From assembly GCF_000621165.1 (NCBI RefSeq), contig NZ_JHZA01000001.1, positions 124,001 to 188,000 of the forward strand: a stretch of DNA of 64,000 nucleotides. Direction: 5' to 3'. Source of the stretch: Enterovibrio calviensis DSM 14347. Its GTDB lineage: Bacteria > Pseudomonadota > Gammaproteobacteria > Enterobacterales > Vibrionaceae. Shown piece after piece: positions 63,400 to 64,000 of the stretch. The stretch's first letter is position 1. Every line of letters starts with the position of its first letter. The translations under genes and the position numbers were made by a program. The notes under the pieces are model-generated. The model was not told the origin of the DNA and did not search any database. It worked only from the letters and a program-made list of their open reading frames with translations.

Positions 63400-63704
63400 T
63401 GCGTTTATTTTGGTGAGTCACGATGAAGCAATTGTCGCTGAAGTCTCCGTGAATAAAACCCTTCACAAGCGCACCAACTAGCCACTTTTAACACGGCGTT
63501 TTTAAGTTTAAAAGCGCCGTTAACCTCGTCTAAACATCCCTAATATTTCCCTCTTTACGAGCAAAGGGTTTTATTTTTTCTCGCACCTGCATCTAAATTC
63601 CAAACCTCGTCGTCTCTTGTTTTAACACCTCTTTTCACATGGTCGTGAGAAAAAGCAATGCGCTTACCACTTCGACGCCGAAGTGCTTATGAAAGGACTG
63701 AAAG
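63400..63704. other. Intergenic region after murQ
   Basis: About 305 bases. A hairpin ACGGCG...CGCCGT (63493-63520) with an A/T-rich inner stem could end murQ. AAAGGA just before 63705 serves the next gene. No other feature. Confidence 0.45.
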
Positions 63705-63959
63705 ATGAAACATTGGACTTTATTGGCTCTGTTTTTTCCAGCGCTGGCCTCTGCCCGCGCGAATACGCACTTTACAGGTGGCTTCGGTATCACAGAAAGG
63801 ACAGATGACACATACCAATGGATGCACAATAACAAGCCTTTGTATCCGTGGCTTCCTATGTATTTATGGTTTCCTTTGGATCTATGGTTTAAAGATAAGG
63901 CTCCCAGCGACACTATCGGTGATGGTGTGAAAAACGTTTGGTATTTCGTGCAGCAGTAA
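63705..63959 (+). CDS. Small secreted protein of unknown function
   Basis: 84 residues. Signal peptide MKHWTLLALFFPALASARA gives a mature protein of about 65 residues. The mature part is rich in Trp, Pro and aromatic residues (YQWMHNNKPLYPWLPMYLWF, PLDLWF) and no cysteine is present. AAAGGA lies 7 bases upstream, so I trust the start. No family recognised; the periplasm or outer surface is the likely location. Confidence 0.7.
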   Translation: MKHWTLLALFFPALASARANTHFTGGFGITERTDDTYQWMHNNKPLYPWLPMYLWFPLDLWFKDKAPSDTIGDGVKNVWYFVQQ

Positions 63960-64000
63960 GGGAAGACAGTGAGCGTCGATAAACAACAACTAACATCGCT

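Overview
The window is chromosomal DNA from a Gram-negative gammaproteobacterium. It is most probably a marine Vibrionaceae (Vibrio, Grimontia or Enterovibrio type). This rests on gene content: hcp-vgrG-adaptor-effector-immunity order like the auxiliary type VI secretion (T6SS) clusters of Vibrio cholerae, YegD, RlmC, MurQ, a DmsABC reductase with its TorD-type chaperone and a NapF-like ferredoxin, and a dCache chemoreceptor. I saw no rRNA, tRNA, CRISPR array, transposase or prophage gene. The left edge cuts a substrate-binding protein gene; the right edge lies just after a small secreted-protein gene.

Layout. 1-3740: polyamine/opine-type ABC transporter (binding protein, ATPase, two permeases). 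3818-21399: mostly single-gene housekeeping and accessory functions: DUF924, a membrane-anchored FMN glutamate-synthase-like protein, a chemoreceptor, an OpgC-like acyltransferase fused to DUF2141, a HAD protein with altered catalytic motifs, YegD, a lipoprotein, a RhlE-type helicase, an iron-type alcohol dehydrogenase, a PPOX-family protein, a nucleoside hydrolase, GalM, DUF3820 and DUF4395. 21490-39005: two auxiliary T6SS modules in tandem. Each has a sigma-54-type promoter with matching upstream dyads, an almost identical hcp, a vgrG with a conserved body and a different tail, a DUF4123 adaptor, and then a different cargo. Module 1 carries a VasX/BTH_I2691-like membrane effector with a MIX-like motif and a membrane protein as likely immunity. 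Module 2 carries a large Rhs protein with a C-terminal Fic/Doc toxin and a small likely immunity protein. A cyclic-phosphate receiver (cREC) gene converges on and overlaps the second immunity gene.

39650-46783 is a mosaic: a tandem SnoaL-like secreted protein, a lipoprotein diverging from an SGNH hydrolase in A+T-rich DNA, an outer-membrane barrel, and a Gfo/Idh/MocA oxidoreductase divergent from a small operon (unknown protein plus DUF1289) across a good Zur-type palindrome. 46996-49540 is a NitT/TauT-type ABC transporter. 50308-55825 is a dms operon behind an exact FNR-type site. 55875-60876 on the minus strand holds a ClsC-like phospholipase D protein and a probable quinone-handling operon (questin-oxidase-like protein with two glutathionyl-hydroquinone-reductase-type transferases). 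RlmC, MurQ and a small secreted protein close the window.

The regions most worth following up are the paired T6SS modules with their candidate activator sites and cysteine-rich VgrG tails, the altered HAD protein, the OpgC-DUF2141 fusion, the Zur-box operon and the quinone operon. All functions are inferred from reading the sequence and motif recall; no search was run.
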